Shown: one piece after another, positions 18,421 through 28,837 of the stretch
Position numbering within the stretch: position 1 is the first letter of the stretch
Layout: every line of letters begins with the position of its first letter
Source: Magnetococcales bacterium
GTDB lineage: Bacteria > Pseudomonadota > Magnetococcia > Magnetococcales > JADFWU01
DNA: 64,000 nt
Reading direction: 5' to 3'
Assembly: GCA_015234045.1 (NCBI GenBank)
Contig: JADFWU010000010.1
Coordinates: forward strand, 21,632 to 85,631
Made by a program: the position numbers and the translations under genes
The notes under the pieces: generated by a model
Seen by the model: the letters and a program-made list of their open reading frames with translations, nothing else
What the model was told of the DNA's origin: nothing
The model's database searches: none

Positions 18421-18712
18421 TAAACCGCATCCAGTTTGAAAAGTGTAATTTGTGACTCCGAATACGCCCCTGCGGGGCTACAATAAATAACGAAATTGGC
18501 TCGCACATAAAGTCGGCCCTACGAGCCTCCAATTGTGTGGCTCTTCGAGCCACGGCGCTACGCATTTTCCGCGCTTTGCGCAAAAAATGCTCCGTATGCT
18601 AACGCGCCATTTCGTTTAATGTGGGCGTTGCCCACACCCAGCAGAGGCGGCACAGCCTCCTCTGCACTCCAACCAGTTTTAGAACTACGTTTTTCTAAGT
18701 TGGTGCGGTTTA
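18421..18712. repeat. Repeat family C: 292-bp MITE-like element rich in palindromes
   Basis: The termini are imperfect inverted repeats: left TAAACCGCATCCAGTTTGAA, right end reading inward TAAACCGCACCAACTTAGAA. Both ends carry TA. Inside are several perfect hairpins: GCCCC/GGGGC at 18466-18478, GTGGCTC/GAGCCAC at 18537-18553, GTGGGC/GCCCAC near 18624, and GCAGAGG/CCTCTGC near 18645. There is no ORF of note. The 18531-18553 segment recurs at the right end of the window. Confidence 0.65.
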
Positions 18713-18771
18713 TTTGATGTAGCAATTAATTATTCTCAACCAAGCGCCATTGAGCCATTAGTCAGCAATAT

Positions 18772-21087
18772 CTACAGTTGAAACCGACTCAGATCTGCAT
18801 TCAGATGGGCGGCCACATCTTTCAAGGACTCTGCCTGTTCATGAACGGTTTTGCTTAACTGATCAAGGTGTTCTACAGCACGATTAACGCCCAGCATACT
18901 CTCAGAAACTGCGTGAGCCGCGTGATCACTTTCGGAGATTTGTTCAACAATGCTGTTACTGGCCTGGCTGGCCTCAGAGACAGTGGCGGACATGGCTTGT
19001 GCGCCGGTTGCAGCATCGGCAACGTTGCGCGTTACTTCCTGAATACCGCTGGAAATTTCCTGTGCATTGCGACTGACCTCTTCAACAGCATGGTTTGATT
19101 CTTCTGCCAGTCGGGAAACTTCACCGGTTTCCGATGAAGCGTCGCTCATAGCGTTGGCAATTTCTGACATGGTTGTGTTCTGTTCATCAACTGAATAGAG
19201 GATGTCATCATTGGCTTCACGGGTAACGCCAACGATTCGGGAAACCTCTTCAATGGTTTCAGCAACCTCGTTGGTATTGTTCTGGATAGTGCTTACCTGT
19301 TGGGAAATTGTTTGGGTAGCTTCACCGGTTTGTCTGGCCAAATCTTTGACCTCGTTGGCCACTACGGCAAAGCCTTTGCCTGCTTCACCGGCACCGGCGG
19401 CTTCGATAGAGGCGTTGAGGGCCAACATATTCGTTTGTTCGGCGATATTGTTGATTGTATCGACAACCTGACCGATTTCGCTCGCTGACTTGGTGAGTTG
19501 TTTGATCACTGTCATGGCTTGAGCGGCGTGGGTGTCGGCTTTCTGTGTCTCTGTGCTGGCTGTTTCGCATTTTGCTCGCACTGCTTGGAGGGATGTGGTC
19601 ATTTGTTCCACAGCAGAGGCGACACTATTGATATTGCCAGAAGAGCGTTGTGCAGATTCACGCACATGAGAGACATTAGCGCTTACCTCTTCGGTTGCGG
19701 CCGCAACTGTAGTGAGATTGATACTGGCCTCTTCAGCAGCGGCTGAGATGGTAGTCATGTTCATGTTCATCATTTCAGAGGCTTCAGTAACCGCGTCTAT
19801 GCTACTGTTCAACTGTTGAGAGGATGACGCGATGGCTTGGATATTGTTCTGCATTTGTTCAGTATTGTCAGCAACGGTTTGTGCTCGGTCTGAGAGTATT
19901 TCGGAACCATTGTTGAGGCCTGTTACCACGTTATTGAGGTTTTCCGCATTGGTTGCCACACGGGCTGCCCTGTCAATGATGTTTTGAATCATCTCTTTGA
20001 GATTTTCTGCCATGGTATTCATGGCGTACATCAATGCACCGATTTCATCCCGACGGTCGGTATCAATTTGTGCTGTGAGATCGCCTTGAGCCAGTTTTTG
20101 AGAAAATTCTACGGCTTTTTTGATTGGTCTGAGGACCATCTTATTGAAGAGCAGGAAGATGATCACACTGATTACAATACTCAAAATAAGATTAATTCCA
20201 ATACGCAACCACAGACTGGTCTGGAGGTCATGGATGGTATCAGAGATATCTTTAAACACACGTACTTCACCGATCTTCTGACCGCTATAATCCGTGAGGA
20301 AAAAAGCGGTGCCGACCAGGTATTGACCATTGTCAAGATCAATCAATGAACCATCGGTTGGTAGGCCATGCCGCATCATGGTGCTCAAATGCTCATCAGA
20401 GAAGGTATAGAACACCAATTCACCATCCACCAGATCTGATTCTTTATTTTGAAACCGTCGGGCGGCCTTGAATACTTCTTGATAGATGCCGATGGCGAAC
20501 TGCGTGTCAGTAATGGATTGTGCGGTATCCAGAATGGCTTTTAAACTGCCACCAAACTCCACGCTACCAATATGTTTATTATCTTTGGACACAGGATAAA
20601 CAACCCGAAGACCCGGCCCGGCTCGGCCAACTTCAATGCCGATAACGGGTTTCTTATCTCGATTGGTAGTGACCACTGTCTTGCGGAACGCAGAAAGGTC
20701 ATCATCAAATTTCTGCGGCTTATGAACTCTAAAAAAGCTGGTGGCAGGTGGTAGATGAAACTGAAATTGACGAATATTAAAGTCAGGCTTCAAACGGGAT
20801 TTGAAGATTGGCAGAGTATGTTGAGAGAGTTTTTCTCGGTTGCTTTGCGCAAAGGCTGTGACAACCTCCTTATCATTCAGTAAAAGTTCAACAGACATGG
20901 CCAAATCATGGCTTTTTGCTGCCACTTCTGTCTGAACAATCTGCTCAAAACTGTTGATAAACTGACGTGTGTGATCAAGTACCGTGTTACGTGCTTCCAT
21001 CATGCTGGCTATTGTAAGAACAATGCCTAGGACCAGTGTGATGACGAGTAATGCTGTAAATGTCTTTGCCTTAAGACTGCTGAACAT
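18772..21087 (-). CDS. Methyl-accepting chemotaxis protein with periplasmic Cache domain
   Basis: 771 residues. TM1 is near residues 9-28 and is followed by a periplasmic sensor domain of about 260 residues, which fits the dCache_3 type ([43 protein letters not shown]). TM2 is near 294-316, with a HAMP domain ([20 protein letters not shown]) after it. The cytoplasmic signalling domain has the conserved hairpin tip [20 protein letters not shown]. No CheR-binding pentapeptide is seen at the C-terminus. The ligand is unknown. Confidence 0.9.
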   Translation of the reverse strand: MFSSLKAKTFTALLVITLVLGIVLTIASMMEARNTVLDHTRQFINSFEQIVQTEVAAKSHDLAMSVELLLNDKEVVTAFAQSNREKLSQHTLPIFKSRLKPDFNIRQFQFHLPPATSFFRVHKPQKFDDDLSAFRKTVVTTNRDKKPVIGIEVGRAGPGLRVVYPVSKDNKHIGSVEFGGSLKAILDTAQSITDTQFAIGIYQEVFKAARRFQNKESDLVDGELVFYTFSDEHLSTMMRHGLPTDGSLIDLDNGQYLVGTAFFLTDYSGQKIGEVRVFKDISDTIHDLQTSLWLRIGINLILSIVISVIIFLLFNKMVLRPIKKAVEFSQKLAQGDLTAQIDTDRRDEIGALMYAMNTMAENLKEMIQNIIDRAARVATNAENLNNVVTGLNNGSEILSDRAQTVADNTEQMQNNIQAIASSSQQLNSSIDAVTEASEMMNMNMTTISAAAEEASINLTTVAAATEEVSANVSHVRESAQRSSGNINSVASAVEQMTTSLQAVRAKCETASTETQKADTHAAQAMTVIKQLTKSASEIGQVVDTINNIAEQTNMLALNASIEAAGAGEAGKGFAVVANEVKDLARQTGEATQTISQQVSTIQNNTNEVAETIEEVSRIVGVTREANDDILYSVDEQNTTMSEIANAMSDASSETGEVSRLAEESNHAVEEVSRNAQEISSGIQEVTRNVADAATGAQAMSATVSEASQASNSIVEQISESDHAAHAVSESMLGVNRAVEHLDQLSKTVHEQAESLKDVAAHLNADLSRFQL

Positions 21088-21286
21088 AATCTCCGTGCCC
21101 CTACAAATATATTATGACCAAGTTTCGCAGGCTACATTGTAAGTATCGAAACATAATCTGAAAACTTTAATAAAAAAAAATCTACAGAAGCAAAAAAATA
21201 TTTGTGTAGACATAAAAATGCTATTGGAACCAGATGTTCTTTTTACTATTCAAATTGGAAACAGTATCTAATAGTTGAGGAGCGTG

Positions 21287-22735
21287 ATGATGGCCTTGAA
21301 ACTGTTTGAAAATCTGTCAGAGTTATTCCCTGATAATCTGAAACCATCCGAATTATCACAATTTAAAACAGTATTTTATAAAGAGCTGTCTTTAGCCTGT
21401 CATCAATACTATCAGGGCAAAATGATGACCATTCCCAAGGCGGGGTTTTACGGCTTGGAGTGGTTTAATGTGTGGTATACGCCAGGCATTTCAAAAATAT
21501 CTACGACCATTCGTGACGATGAAATGGCCTCTTTTTCGCTCACCAGTCGCGGTAGTCAAGTAGCTGTGATCAGCGATTCTACGCGGGTTCTGGGTGATGG
21601 TGATGTGACACCAGCGGGTGGTTTGGGTGTTATGGAGGGCAAAGCATATTTGATCAAATTGCTGGGTGGGCTGGATGCTACGCCGCTTTGTATCAATAGT
21701 CGCAATAGGTCAGGACAGCCAGATCCCGAGCGGATTATCCAGTTTGTCGAGATGGTTCAACACTCTTTTGCAGCGATTAATTTGGAAGATATTTCGCAGC
21801 CGAACTGTTATCGGGTGTTGGATCAATTGCGAGAACGTTGCACCATTCCTGTGTGGCATGATGATGCACAGGGTACAGGCAGTGTGGTTTTGGCGGGTTT
21901 GATGAATGCGTTGAAGCTGGTCAATAAGTCGCTTTCGGATGTACGTATTGTATTTATCGGTGCCGGAGCTGCGAACACATCAACAGCGCGATTGATCATC
22001 AGTGCAGGTGGTGATCCACACCGTATGGTGCTGTTTGACAGTAAAGGTGGGTTGTCGCGTCAACGACAGGATATAGCTGAACGCCCAGAATTTTATAGAA
22101 AATGGCAATTGTGTGAGCAGACTAATCCAGACGCTATTACGTCCATAGATCAGGCTGTCAAAGAGGCGGATGTGCTCATCTCTATTTCACGTCCAGGACC
22201 GGATCGTATTGATCCCACTTGGATTCAGCAGATGGCGCATAAGCCTATCGTTTTTGCCTTGGCTAATCCGGTTCCCGAGATATATCCCTATGCGGCCAAA
22301 GAAGCGGGCGCTTTTATTGTTGCTACCGGACGGGGTGACTTTGACAATCAAGTGAACAATTCACTGGGCTTTCCTGCGATTCTCAAAGGGGCTGTGATGG
22401 CCAGAGCCAGTCGGATAACGGATACAATGGCTGTTGCCGCAGCACGGAGTCTGGCCGGTTTTGCTGAAAAGCGTGGTCTAACACCGAGTACCATATTGCC
22501 GATAATGACAGAAAAAGGTTTCATGAGTCAGGAAGCGGCAGATGTTGCCATGCAGGCTGTAAAAGATGGGGTCGCTCGGGATGTTAGGACGCGGGATGAG
22601 TATCTACGACAAGCTCATGAAGATATGATGGAATCCCGAAATCTCCATCAGCACCTTATGGATGCAGGGATTATTAAAACGCCGCCTGAATCACTGATTC
22701 GACAAGCCATTCAGAATGCGTTAGAACAGATTTAA
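21287..22735 (+). CDS. Malic enzyme (NAD(P)-dependent)
   Basis: About 482 residues. The N-terminal malic domain has GLGVMEGKAYLIKLLGG and the catalytic-site region NLEDISQPNCYRVLDQLR followed by PVWHDDAQGTGSVVLAGL. The NAD-binding domain has VFIGAGAANTSTARL, and later ALANPVPEIYP and GRGDFDNQVNNSLGFPAI. It oxidatively decarboxylates malate to pyruvate. It has no phosphotransacetylase extension, so it is the short type. A TTG-started ORF begins at 21275, but GAGGAG at 21277-21282 serves as the ribosome site for ATG 21287 or ATG 21290. Confidence 0.9.
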   Translation: MMALKLFENLSELFPDNLKPSELSQFKTVFYKELSLACHQYYQGKMMTIPKAGFYGLEWFNVWYTPGISKISTTIRDDEMASFSLTSRGSQVAVISDSTRVLGDGDVTPAGGLGVMEGKAYLIKLLGGLDATPLCINSRNRSGQPDPERIIQFVEMVQHSFAAINLEDISQPNCYRVLDQLRERCTIPVWHDDAQGTGSVVLAGLMNALKLVNKSLSDVRIVFIGAGAANTSTARLIISAGGDPHRMVLFDSKGGLSRQRQDIAERPEFYRKWQLCEQTNPDAITSIDQAVKEADVLISISRPGPDRIDPTWIQQMAHKPIVFALANPVPEIYPYAAKEAGAFIVATGRGDFDNQVNNSLGFPAILKGAVMARASRITDTMAVAAARSLAGFAEKRGLTPSTILPIMTEKGFMSQEAADVAMQAVKDGVARDVRTRDEYLRQAHEDMMESRNLHQHLMDAGIIKTPPESLIRQAIQNALEQI

Positions 22736-22866
22736 TTGGAGAAAATGAGCTGTCAGGACTTGTCATAAATCCCCACTATTGGATATAAGGTAATGTTCAG
22801 GTACCTTTTTTGACCGAGTTTGTTTCAGATCGGTTACATCTTGAAATGAATAAATGGAGAGATAAT

Positions 22867-23367
22867 ATGGCCCAGATTACTCTGAAGGGTAACGCCATCA
22901 ACACCTGTGGAACTTTGCCAGCCGTTGGTTCAGCTGCTGCTGATTTTTCTTTGACCAATACCGATTTGGCTGATGTCTCCCTGGCCAGCTTTTCCGGTAA
23001 ACGGATCGTGCTGAATATCTTCCCAAGCGTTGATACACCGGTATGTGCGGCTTCTGTACGTCGCTTTAATGAGGCGCTTTCCTCATTGGAGAACACCGTT
23101 GTTCTGTGTGTTTCTCTGGATCTGCCATTCGCACACAAACGCTTCTGCGGTGCCGAAGGGCTTGAAGATGTGATGTCCGTTTCTGAAATGCGGGCGCGTG
23201 GTTTTGGTGAAGATTATGGCGTGCGTATTGTCGATGGTCCGCTGGCTGGACTGCTTTCTCGTGCGGTTGTGATTGTGGATGAGAACGGAAAAGTTGCTTA
23301 TACTCAACAAGTTCCTGAAATTGTTGAAGAGCCTGATTACGATGCAGCCATGGCTGCCTTGAAGTAG
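22867..23367 (+). CDS. tpx: Thiol peroxidase, atypical 2-Cys peroxiredoxin
   Basis: 166 residues. The peroxidatic cysteine is in SVDTPVC (Cys60) and the resolving cysteine is in KRFCGAEGL (Cys94), spaced as in Tpx proteins. The N-terminus [18 protein letters not shown] and the [16 protein letters not shown] block are typical. The ATG at 22867 has GGAGAG about six bases upstream; the ORF is open further upstream without conservation. It reduces hydroperoxides using thioredoxin. Confidence 0.95.
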   Translation: MAQITLKGNAINTCGTLPAVGSAAADFSLTNTDLADVSLASFSGKRIVLNIFPSVDTPVCAASVRRFNEALSSLENTVVLCVSLDLPFAHKRFCGAEGLEDVMSVSEMRARGFGEDYGVRIVDGPLAGLLSRAVVIVDENGKVAYTQQVPEIVEEPDYDAAMAALK

Positions 23368-23686
23368 GTTTTGTTGTTGAATGGGTGCAGGGGGAAGATG
23401 TTGTCAAATCCTCCTGCATCTATTCTCACGCTGTGATGCATATCAACGTCATCCAAAGAATGTTGAATTTCTGATCCTCAAACAGCGATTCACTATTGAT
23501 ACTGTTTGCGAGCATAGTAGCATTTTCCATTTGATATGATTTAAAAAAACAGGATTCCATTGAACAGTTAATCCTGTATACTGTAAACGACACAATTCCA
23601 AAGTAGTCGCTTCTGATGCTGTGTGTTGTCACCAGACGCATTCGGTTTTTGAAGAAGGATATACCTTTTCACTTGTGGTCGTTTAT
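23368..23686. other. Intergenic region before the first hybrid kinase
   Basis: About 320 bases without a convincing gene. A stem (TGCAGGGGG with CTCCTGCA, about 23386-23418) follows tpx but lacks a T-tract. The promoter of the following kinase should lie here, but no clear boxes were seen. Confidence 0.4.
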
Positions 23687-26600
23687 ATGCCAGAATTATC
23701 ACCAACGCCTGAAAAGCGCCTCTCCAAACAGTTCCACCAAGCAATTCTGGTGGCTGGTGGTCTTATGATTCTTCTCATGGGTGTGATTCTTGTCGCCCGT
23801 TATCTGGAAGAGTCGGCTGAACAACATCTTCATATTCGTGAATTGACTCAGAGCCGTGCCGCTGAAATCGATAGCGCCATGAAACGGGTGATCGACCGGG
23901 TTGATGCGCTTGCCGGGTTGACGGTCTATGGTTTGGAGCATCGAAAAGAACTGCCGCGTCATCCGATATATGAGAAATTGGGTGAGAATGCCAAGATTGG
24001 TCGGTTCTCTTTGGAGTATGGTGATCCCTCCTTTGATTTAACAAAGTATGGCAATCTGCATGGAGCAGGTTTGATCTCCGAAATGACCGCAGATCAGAAA
24101 GATATTCTCAATGCTTCAGCCGGATTGATGCCCTATCTCGGCGTTGCGCTTAAAACAACGCCACATCTTGCTTACCTCTACTACCAAGGCACTTTTCCCT
24201 TTGGGGCTATCATTCCGCCTATTATGGAAAAGGATGTGTTTGTCATATTCGGTTCTATGAAGGCGTTTTCCAAGGCGGCCTATACTGAACCTTACTGGAG
24301 TATGGCAATACCTGAGAATAATCCCAGTAGACAGCCTGTTTGGAGTGCTGTCTATATGGATATTACCGGGCGTGGTCTGTTTGTCAGTTACTCTCTGCCA
24401 CTGTATGTAAAAAATCAGTTTGAGGGCATTATTGGTGCGGATATCATGTTGAATTTTCTTAATGATATCTTGAGAAAACCGAGTTACCACGCGGGACAGT
24501 TCTACTTGGTCAGTAGTCTGTCACAGGTTCTTGGTCATATGCATCCTGAGCTGGATGATTCCAAAGATGTAAGCCTGTTGGCTGATGTGTTGCCGGAGTC
24601 TCTGAGTCAGTATTTTCAGAAGGAAGGTGCTCTGGCTGATTTGAAAGAGGTTGTCACTGTTGATGGGTATTCACTATCCAGTATTCAACTCCAGTCAGCC
24701 CCTTGGCACTTGATTCATATCGTTCCCAAACATGACACAATGATGCGTATTTTGCGGGATGTGCTCGCGGATGTGGTTTTTTTATTGGTGGTCATGATCG
24801 TGTTGGTTTTGGGCTTTTGGCAGTTTCGTCGCCACTATATTCAGCCTGCTTTTGCTCTGGTTGGCCATATCGGTAAGAAATCGCGGGATGAGCCGACACT
24901 TCCGCCGAATCAGCTTGTGCCGCACTTGTGGCAGGACTGGTTTACACAGGTATCACATGCTTTTGATACGAGTCGGGAAAACGAACAGCGTTTTCGAGGG
25001 TATTTCGAACTGGGTCTGATCGGAATGGCCATTATCAGATCGGATAAAAGCTGGATTGATTTTAATGATAAACTGTGTCGATTATTGGGCTATGATCATG
25101 AAACGTTGACACGTCTGCGTTGGTCTGAACTCATTCATCCGAGTGACTTGGACCTGGACAGGCGACAGATCGCTCTCATTAAATCTGGTGAAATAGACGG
25201 CTACGCTCAGGATAAACGCTTTGTTAAAAAAGATGGCACGACGCTCTATGCCAGTGTTTCCAGTCGTTGTGTACGTTTGTCTGATGGGTCAGTGGACTAT
25301 TTTGTCACATTTATCCAAGATCTTACCGAACGAAAAAAAGCGGAACAGCAGATTCATAAGCTCAATGCCGAATTGGAAGGGCGTGTACGCCAACGCACTT
25401 TGCAATTGGAAATGACCAACCAGGAGTTGAAAACGGCCATTGAGCGGGCTGAAAACGCCAACCAGGCTAAGAGTATATTCCTCGCTAATATGAGTCATGA
25501 GTTGAGAACGCCGCTGAATGCGGTGTTGGGATTTTCCCAACTTATGAGTCGAGATTCTTCGGTGACAGAGAGTCAGCAACGGAATCTGGTTGTTATCCAG
25601 CGTAGTGGCTACCATCTGTTGGATTTGATCAATGATGTGTTGGATATGTCCAAGATCGAAGCTGGTCGCACGGTGTTGGAGATGGAGAACACCGATCTGT
25701 TCCGTTTGGTGGAAGATATCTTTGATATGATGCTGGTGCGTGCTTCAGAGGGTGGCCTGACGGGGCGTTTGGAGTATCCGCCAGATCTGTCACGCTATAT
25801 TCGTACTGACCCTGGAAAACTCCGTCAGATTTTAATCAACCTGTTGAGCAATGCGATCAAATATACCAATTCTGGTGAGGTTGGGTTGATCATCTCCGAT
25901 CAGGTTTCTGGAGGTAGCGGTGATCATGCGCTGAGCATGATCTTTACCGTATGGGATACCGGTGCTGGCATTGCGCCTGAAGATCTTGATCGGGTATTTG
26001 ATCCGTTTGTCCAGGCTGGACGCAGTGCGAGCACCACTAAAGGTACAGGCTTGGGGTTGGCTATCAGTCGGCAATTTGCCCGATTAATGGGAGGTGATCT
26101 GACAGTAAGCAGTGTTGTGGAAGAGGGAACACGCTTTACGTTGACCTTGCCAATGGATGTGGTTACCTCGGCGGATATTCCAGCACAGGATGTGCCTGCC
26201 AGAATAGTGACGGGTCTGACAGATCCTTCCAGGCAATTGCGTGTTCTCATTGTTGATGACATGCCTGATAATCGCTTATTGCTTTCTCGACAGCTTGAGA
26301 TTGTTGGTGCGCAAACCCGAGAAGCCAAAAACGGTCAGGAAGCACTGGAGATTTTCGGCCGTTGGCATCCTGATCTTATCTGGTTGGATATGCGTATGCC
26401 GGTGATGGATGGCTATGAGACTGTACGGCGTATTCGCTCTCTTGCTGATGGACAGGATGTGGTGATTGTTGCCCTGACGGCCAGTGCATTCAAAGAAGAT
26501 GTTGGCCGGATTACTGATGCGGGATGTAATGCTGTGTTGCATAAGCCCTATCAGGAGTATGAAATTTTTGACTTGATGGCCGAGTTGCTTGGGCTTTCCT

Positions 26601-26884
26601 ATACGTATCAGACGTTGGATGCGGAAGGTGATACACTGAAAGTTGATGCTAAAACTGATCAAATGACCTTGATTAGAGGATTGATCGGTATATCAACTCG
26701 GGTACGTCAGACGCTGTATGATGCTGCCAGCCGCTTGGATGTGGAGGCTACTCTGGAAGCACTTGTGCCTATTCGGACCCAGAACGCTGACCTCGCTCAA
26801 ATTCTGGAAGCTATGGCAGTCAATTATCAATATGATCGGTTGTTGGAAATCCTGGAGGCTTCAGAAAAGGATATCTCCTCTTGA
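23687..26884 (+). CDS. Hybrid sensor histidine kinase: Cache-PAS-HisKA-HATPase-REC
   Basis: About 1065 residues from ATG 23687 (the ORF is open from a GTG at 23621, but the extra residues look unrelated). TM1 is near residues 19-40, a large periplasmic dCache-like sensor reaches about 365, and TM2 follows near 372-394. A PAS domain (RFRGYFELGLIGMAIIRSD) comes next, then HisKA with FLANMSHELRTPLNAVLGF, a HATPase domain with the N box NLLSNAIKY and GTGLGLAISRQF, and a receiver from about residue 852 with phospho-Asp near 901 (LIWLDMRMP). A tail of about 100 residues after REC resembles no domain I can name. It is followed after 16 bases by a second hybrid kinase. Confidence 0.88.
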   Translation: MPELSPTPEKRLSKQFHQAILVAGGLMILLMGVILVARYLEESAEQHLHIRELTQSRAAEIDSAMKRVIDRVDALAGLTVYGLEHRKELPRHPIYEKLGENAKIGRFSLEYGDPSFDLTKYGNLHGAGLISEMTADQKDILNASAGLMPYLGVALKTTPHLAYLYYQGTFPFGAIIPPIMEKDVFVIFGSMKAFSKAAYTEPYWSMAIPENNPSRQPVWSAVYMDITGRGLFVSYSLPLYVKNQFEGIIGADIMLNFLNDILRKPSYHAGQFYLVSSLSQVLGHMHPELDDSKDVSLLADVLPESLSQYFQKEGALADLKEVVTVDGYSLSSIQLQSAPWHLIHIVPKHDTMMRILRDVLADVVFLLVVMIVLVLGFWQFRRHYIQPAFALVGHIGKKSRDEPTLPPNQLVPHLWQDWFTQVSHAFDTSRENEQRFRGYFELGLIGMAIIRSDKSWIDFNDKLCRLLGYDHETLTRLRWSELIHPSDLDLDRRQIALIKSGEIDGYAQDKRFVKKDGTTLYASVSSRCVRLSDGSVDYFVTFIQDLTERKKAEQQIHKLNAELEGRVRQRTLQLEMTNQELKTAIERAENANQAKSIFLANMSHELRTPLNAVLGFSQLMSRDSSVTESQQRNLVVIQRSGYHLLDLINDVLDMSKIEAGRTVLEMENTDLFRLVEDIFDMMLVRASEGGLTGRLEYPPDLSRYIRTDPGKLRQILINLLSNAIKYTNSGEVGLIISDQVSGGSGDHALSMIFTVWDTGAGIAPEDLDRVFDPFVQAGRSASTTKGTGLGLAISRQFARLMGGDLTVSSVVEEGTRFTLTLPMDVVTSADIPAQDVPARIVTGLTDPSRQLRVLIVDDMPDNRLLLSRQLEIVGAQTREAKNGQEALEIFGRWHPDLIWLDMRMPVMDGYETVRRIRSLADGQDVVIVALTASAFKEDVGRITDAGCNAVLHKPYQEYEIFDLMAELLGLSYTYQTLDAEGDTLKVDAKTDQMTLIRGLIGISTRVRQTLYDAASRLDVEATLEALVPIRTQNADLAQILEAMAVNYQYDRLLEILEASEKDISS

Positions 26885-26900
26885 ATAGGAATACTCAGGC

Positions 26901-28592
26901 ATGACATCATTTGGTGACATGGGTAACATTCTGATTGTGGATGATAATCCTGCTAATCTGGAGTTGTTGCAGAGCATTTTGACAGGTGCTGGTTTCAGGA
27001 CGCGTCCGGCCATTAGTGGTGTGCTGGCATTACGCAGTATCGCTGTTGAAAAGCCTGATCTGATTTTGCTGGATATCATGATGCCCAAGTTGAACGGCTT
27101 TGATGTGTGTCAGCGTATCAAGGAAGGTTCTGATTGTCCTGAATGTCCGGTAATTTTCATCAGTGCCAAAAGTGATCCACTGGATAAGGTGCGTGCTTTT
27201 CGAGTGGGTGGAGTGGACTATATTACCAAGCCATTCAGTCCTGAAGAGGTGTTGGCGCGGGTGCGGACCCATCTTTCACATTATCGTTTACATCAACGTC
27301 TGGCCGAGCGTAAACAGAATCTTGAACATCTCGTACACGAACGGACCGCTGCTCTGACTGCCGCGAATAAAGCCTTACAATTGGCTACTGAAGAAGCCGA
27401 AGCCGCAACCAAAAAGGCTGAAGCTGCCAGTCAGGCGAAGAGCGAGTTTCTGGCGGTAATGAGTCACGAGATTCGCACACCTATGAACGCTATTATCGGC
27501 ATGGGTGATCTTCTCACCGAGACACAACTCTCTTCTGAACAGCGCAACTATGTCACCACGTTTCAACGTGCGGGCGATCTTTTGCTTGATCTCATTGATG
27601 ATATTTTAGATATTTCACGGATTGAGTCTGGAGAAATGGTGCTGGAGACAGCCAGTTTTTTACTGAAGGATGTCGTACAGCGTCTTGAAATGACGGTTGG
27701 CCAAGAGGCGATTAAAAAGGGGTTGGCGTTCTCTATTCATGTGGCGGAAAAAACCCCACTTGAGCTGGATGGAGATCTGCATCGATTGTGGCAGATTCTG
27801 GCTAATTTGATCAGCAATGCCGTTAAATTCACTAACGCAGGTGTTGTTACCGTAGAGATCGAACCTGCTTTGGAGCAGCAACAGAATGAAGATGGCGCTT
27901 GGGTCTGTTTTAGGGTGTCAGATACCGGTATAGGTATTTCGGAAGAGCAGAAGCGAGCAATTTTTCATCCGTTTACTCAAGGTGATTCTTCGGTAACGCG
28001 TCGATATGGTGGTTCTGGTCTTGGTTTGGCTATTGCTCGGCGTCTCGTGGATCTGTTCGGTGGTACCATCAGCCTGGATAGTACGCTGGACAAAGGCAGT
28101 ACCTTTGAGGTTATTCTGCCTTTTAAAGAGAATGATGAGTGTATCAATAGCAAACAGTCTCACGATGGGAGTGTCATTAGCTCAGGATCGGATCTACTTG
28201 TTGAAGAAACGTCCTGTCGTATTCTATTGGCAGAGGATTCTGAAGATAATGCACTGTTGGTCCAGGCATTTTTAAAAAACACCACATGTCAGTTGACCAT
28301 GGTTGAGAACGGACAGATGGCTGTAGAATACTGTAAAAACGAGCGATTTGATCTGGTTTTGATGGATATGCAGATGCCGGTGATGGATGGCTATACCGCT
28401 ACCCGCGCCATTCGCAATTGGGAAAAAGAGATCGGTAATCCGCCGACGCCGATTGTTGCACTGACAGCGCATGCCCTTAAGGAAGATGAGAAGAAGAGCT
28501 TGGATGCAGGATGTGATGGGCACCTGACAAAACCCATTCGTAAACGCCGCCTTTTGGACGCAATTAAGCAGTATCGGTTATCAGTGAGTTAG
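26901..28592 (+). CDS. Soluble hybrid kinase: REC-HisKA-HATPase-REC
   Basis: 563 residues without membrane helices. The N-terminal receiver has phospho-Asp58 (LILLDIMMP). A coiled-coil linker near 128-180 leads to HisKA with His189 in [12 protein letters not shown]. The HATPase domain has [10 protein letters not shown] and [13 protein letters not shown] second receiver (about 437-555) has LVLMDMQMP. The layout suggests it receives phosphate from the membrane kinase encoded 16 bases upstream and relays it on. No output domain or HPt is present. Confidence 0.88.
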   Translation: MTSFGDMGNILIVDDNPANLELLQSILTGAGFRTRPAISGVLALRSIAVEKPDLILLDIMMPKLNGFDVCQRIKEGSDCPECPVIFISAKSDPLDKVRAFRVGGVDYITKPFSPEEVLARVRTHLSHYRLHQRLAERKQNLEHLVHERTAALTAANKALQLATEEAEAATKKAEAASQAKSEFLAVMSHEIRTPMNAIIGMGDLLTETQLSSEQRNYVTTFQRAGDLLLDLIDDILDISRIESGEMVLETASFLLKDVVQRLEMTVGQEAIKKGLAFSIHVAEKTPLELDGDLHRLWQILANLISNAVKFTNAGVVTVEIEPALEQQQNEDGAWVCFRVSDTGIGISEEQKRAIFHPFTQGDSSVTRRYGGSGLGLAIARRLVDLFGGTISLDSTLDKGSTFEVILPFKENDECINSKQSHDGSVISSGSDLLVEETSCRILLAEDSEDNALLVQAFLKNTTCQLTMVENGQMAVEYCKNERFDLVLMDMQMPVMDGYTATRAIRNWEKEIGNPPTPIVALTAHALKEDEKKSLDAGCDGHLTKPIRKRRLLDAIKQYRLSVS

Positions 28593-28661
28593 ATCTGGTT
28601 GTGACAGCAGATATTCTCCCATACAATCTCATATCAAAGGATGTTTGGTTTTAGATACTAG

Positions 28662-28805
28662 GCGTTACGCAGTTGAATGAATCTTGTGCCCGTCATTCCC
28701 GCAGAAGCGGGAATCCAGTTTGGTTCTCTGTCTCCTGGATTCCTTCTTCTGCGTGAATGATGATACACGCTTTGATGTCTGTTTCAACCGGCAACTGCGT
28801 AACTC
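28662..28805. repeat. Repeat family B: 140-bp MITE-like element with GTTACGCAGTTG ends
   Basis: Perfect 12-bp inverted ends GTTACGCAGTTG (28664-28675) and CAACTGCGTAAC (28792-28803). Inside lies a second palindrome: GTCATTCCCGC...GCGGGAATCCAG against CTGGATTCC...GAATGATG. The inner part resembles the widespread ATTCCCGC/GCGGGAAT genomic repeats. The same 12-mer bounds the transposase remnant at 63.15 kb, so this is probably a non-autonomous relative. Confidence 0.75.
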
Positions 28806-28837
28806 ATAAGATATGTCAACACGGTGAATAAGAGAGT

